From the NCBI RefSeq assembly GCF_026212465.1, contig NC_080048.1, positions 40,886,375-40,950,374 on the forward strand: a stretch of 64,000 bases of DNA, written 5' to 3'. The notes under the pieces were generated by a model that did no database searches, had not been told where the DNA came from, and saw only the letters and a program-made list of their open reading frames with translations. A program made the translations under genes and the position numbers. This DNA comes from Amaranthus tricolor. Its lineage: Eukaryota > Streptophyta > Magnoliopsida > Caryophyllales > Amaranthaceae. Shown one piece after another: positions 63,465-64,000 of this stretch; the stretch's first letter is position 1, and every line of letters begins with the position of its first letter.

Positions 63465-64000
63465 AGCATGGCTTTTCATAGGTCTGAAGAAGAAAATCAA
63501 TTAAAATACTTGCAAAACCAAACCAGAAGCTCATATCATACTCGCTTTTTTTACGAAAAGCACAGGAATGGAAAATATGCCCAAAAAGTGATTTCTTCAT
63601 TTCATGTCTTCGAAGCATGACGAAACAATAGTAGTAGCAACGTTAGTAGTAGTAATGAGAAAACTCATTAATAAGTATCACATAATTCGCTAATTTCCTC
63701 ACAAGTTGTGAATTGAAAAAAGCAAACTATGGTCGGTTTTGGTCTATTTTTGAGCCATTTTGATAGAATTACGAATTCAAATGACAATTAGCTAGCGAAT
63801 TATGTTACACTGATTAACATATAGCAATTCACAATAAAGGGGACAATATCATGAAAACAGAAGTTCAATAATGAAAAATTTCACAAAAGTTGTCACCTCA
63901 AACGTTTTATGACCAACCAACCCAAAACAGGCTAAATTGCCATCTCATAACTGAAAGAAATAAAATGTATGCATATAAGATCTGAGGCACAAGCCTTTTA
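63465..64000. other. Intron or intergenic DNA to the window end
   Basis: AT-rich, with no supported exon or element. It is presumably still inside the MAP3K gene. Confidence 0.5.

Overview
This window is nuclear DNA from a flowering plant, most likely a dicot. It is AT-rich, has GT-AG introns, plant-type transposable elements, and two conserved plant genes whose exons can be followed with matching splice phases. Repeat flavour (gagacg/gtctc motifs, short MULE-like elements) would fit Caryophyllales, but that is a guess and not shown by the sequence.

Layout. 1-1616 is AT-rich intergenic DNA. 1626-10336 is a short Mutator-type element (9-bp target duplication TATTATAAA) carrying a nested 7.8-kb Ty1/copia retrotransposon (1992-9813, target duplication CACCG). 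Its right end abuts the putative TATA box of the next gene. 10370-15820 is a complete plant DRE2/anamorsin gene (cytosolic Fe-S assembly), + strand, with 268 residues in 7 coding exons plus a probable 5' UTR exon.

17809-37396 holds four tandem copies of an FAD-dependent monooxygenase gene (MO1/CTF2 type), + strand, repeated with a period of 5541-5543 bp. Copy 1 is open (399 residues). Copies 2-4 share a nonsense codon, and copy 4 also has a different, truncated 3' end. The pattern of 5' and 3' sequence types (a-a, b-a, b-a, b-b) is what repeated unequal crossing-over between two older paralogues would leave. The spacers and the 3' flank carry foldback elements packed with short palindromes.

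38725-62661, - strand, holds nine C-terminal exons (713 residues) of a MAP3K-epsilon protein kinase gene; its kinase domain lies beyond the right edge. One intron (40061-51036, 10976 bp) is filled by a satellite-like array: about 316-bp monomers of four classes (a-b-c-d) forming a higher-order unit of about 1265 bp. Another intron carries a second Mutator-type element with a G-rich core, and the most upstream intron visible carries a solo LTR with a perfect 5-bp target duplication.

No CRISPR array, tRNA or rRNA gene was seen. The strongest leads are the higher-order satellite inside a protein-coding gene, the insertion into the DRE2 TATA region, the recombination record in the monooxygenase array, and the palindrome-bearing foldback family.
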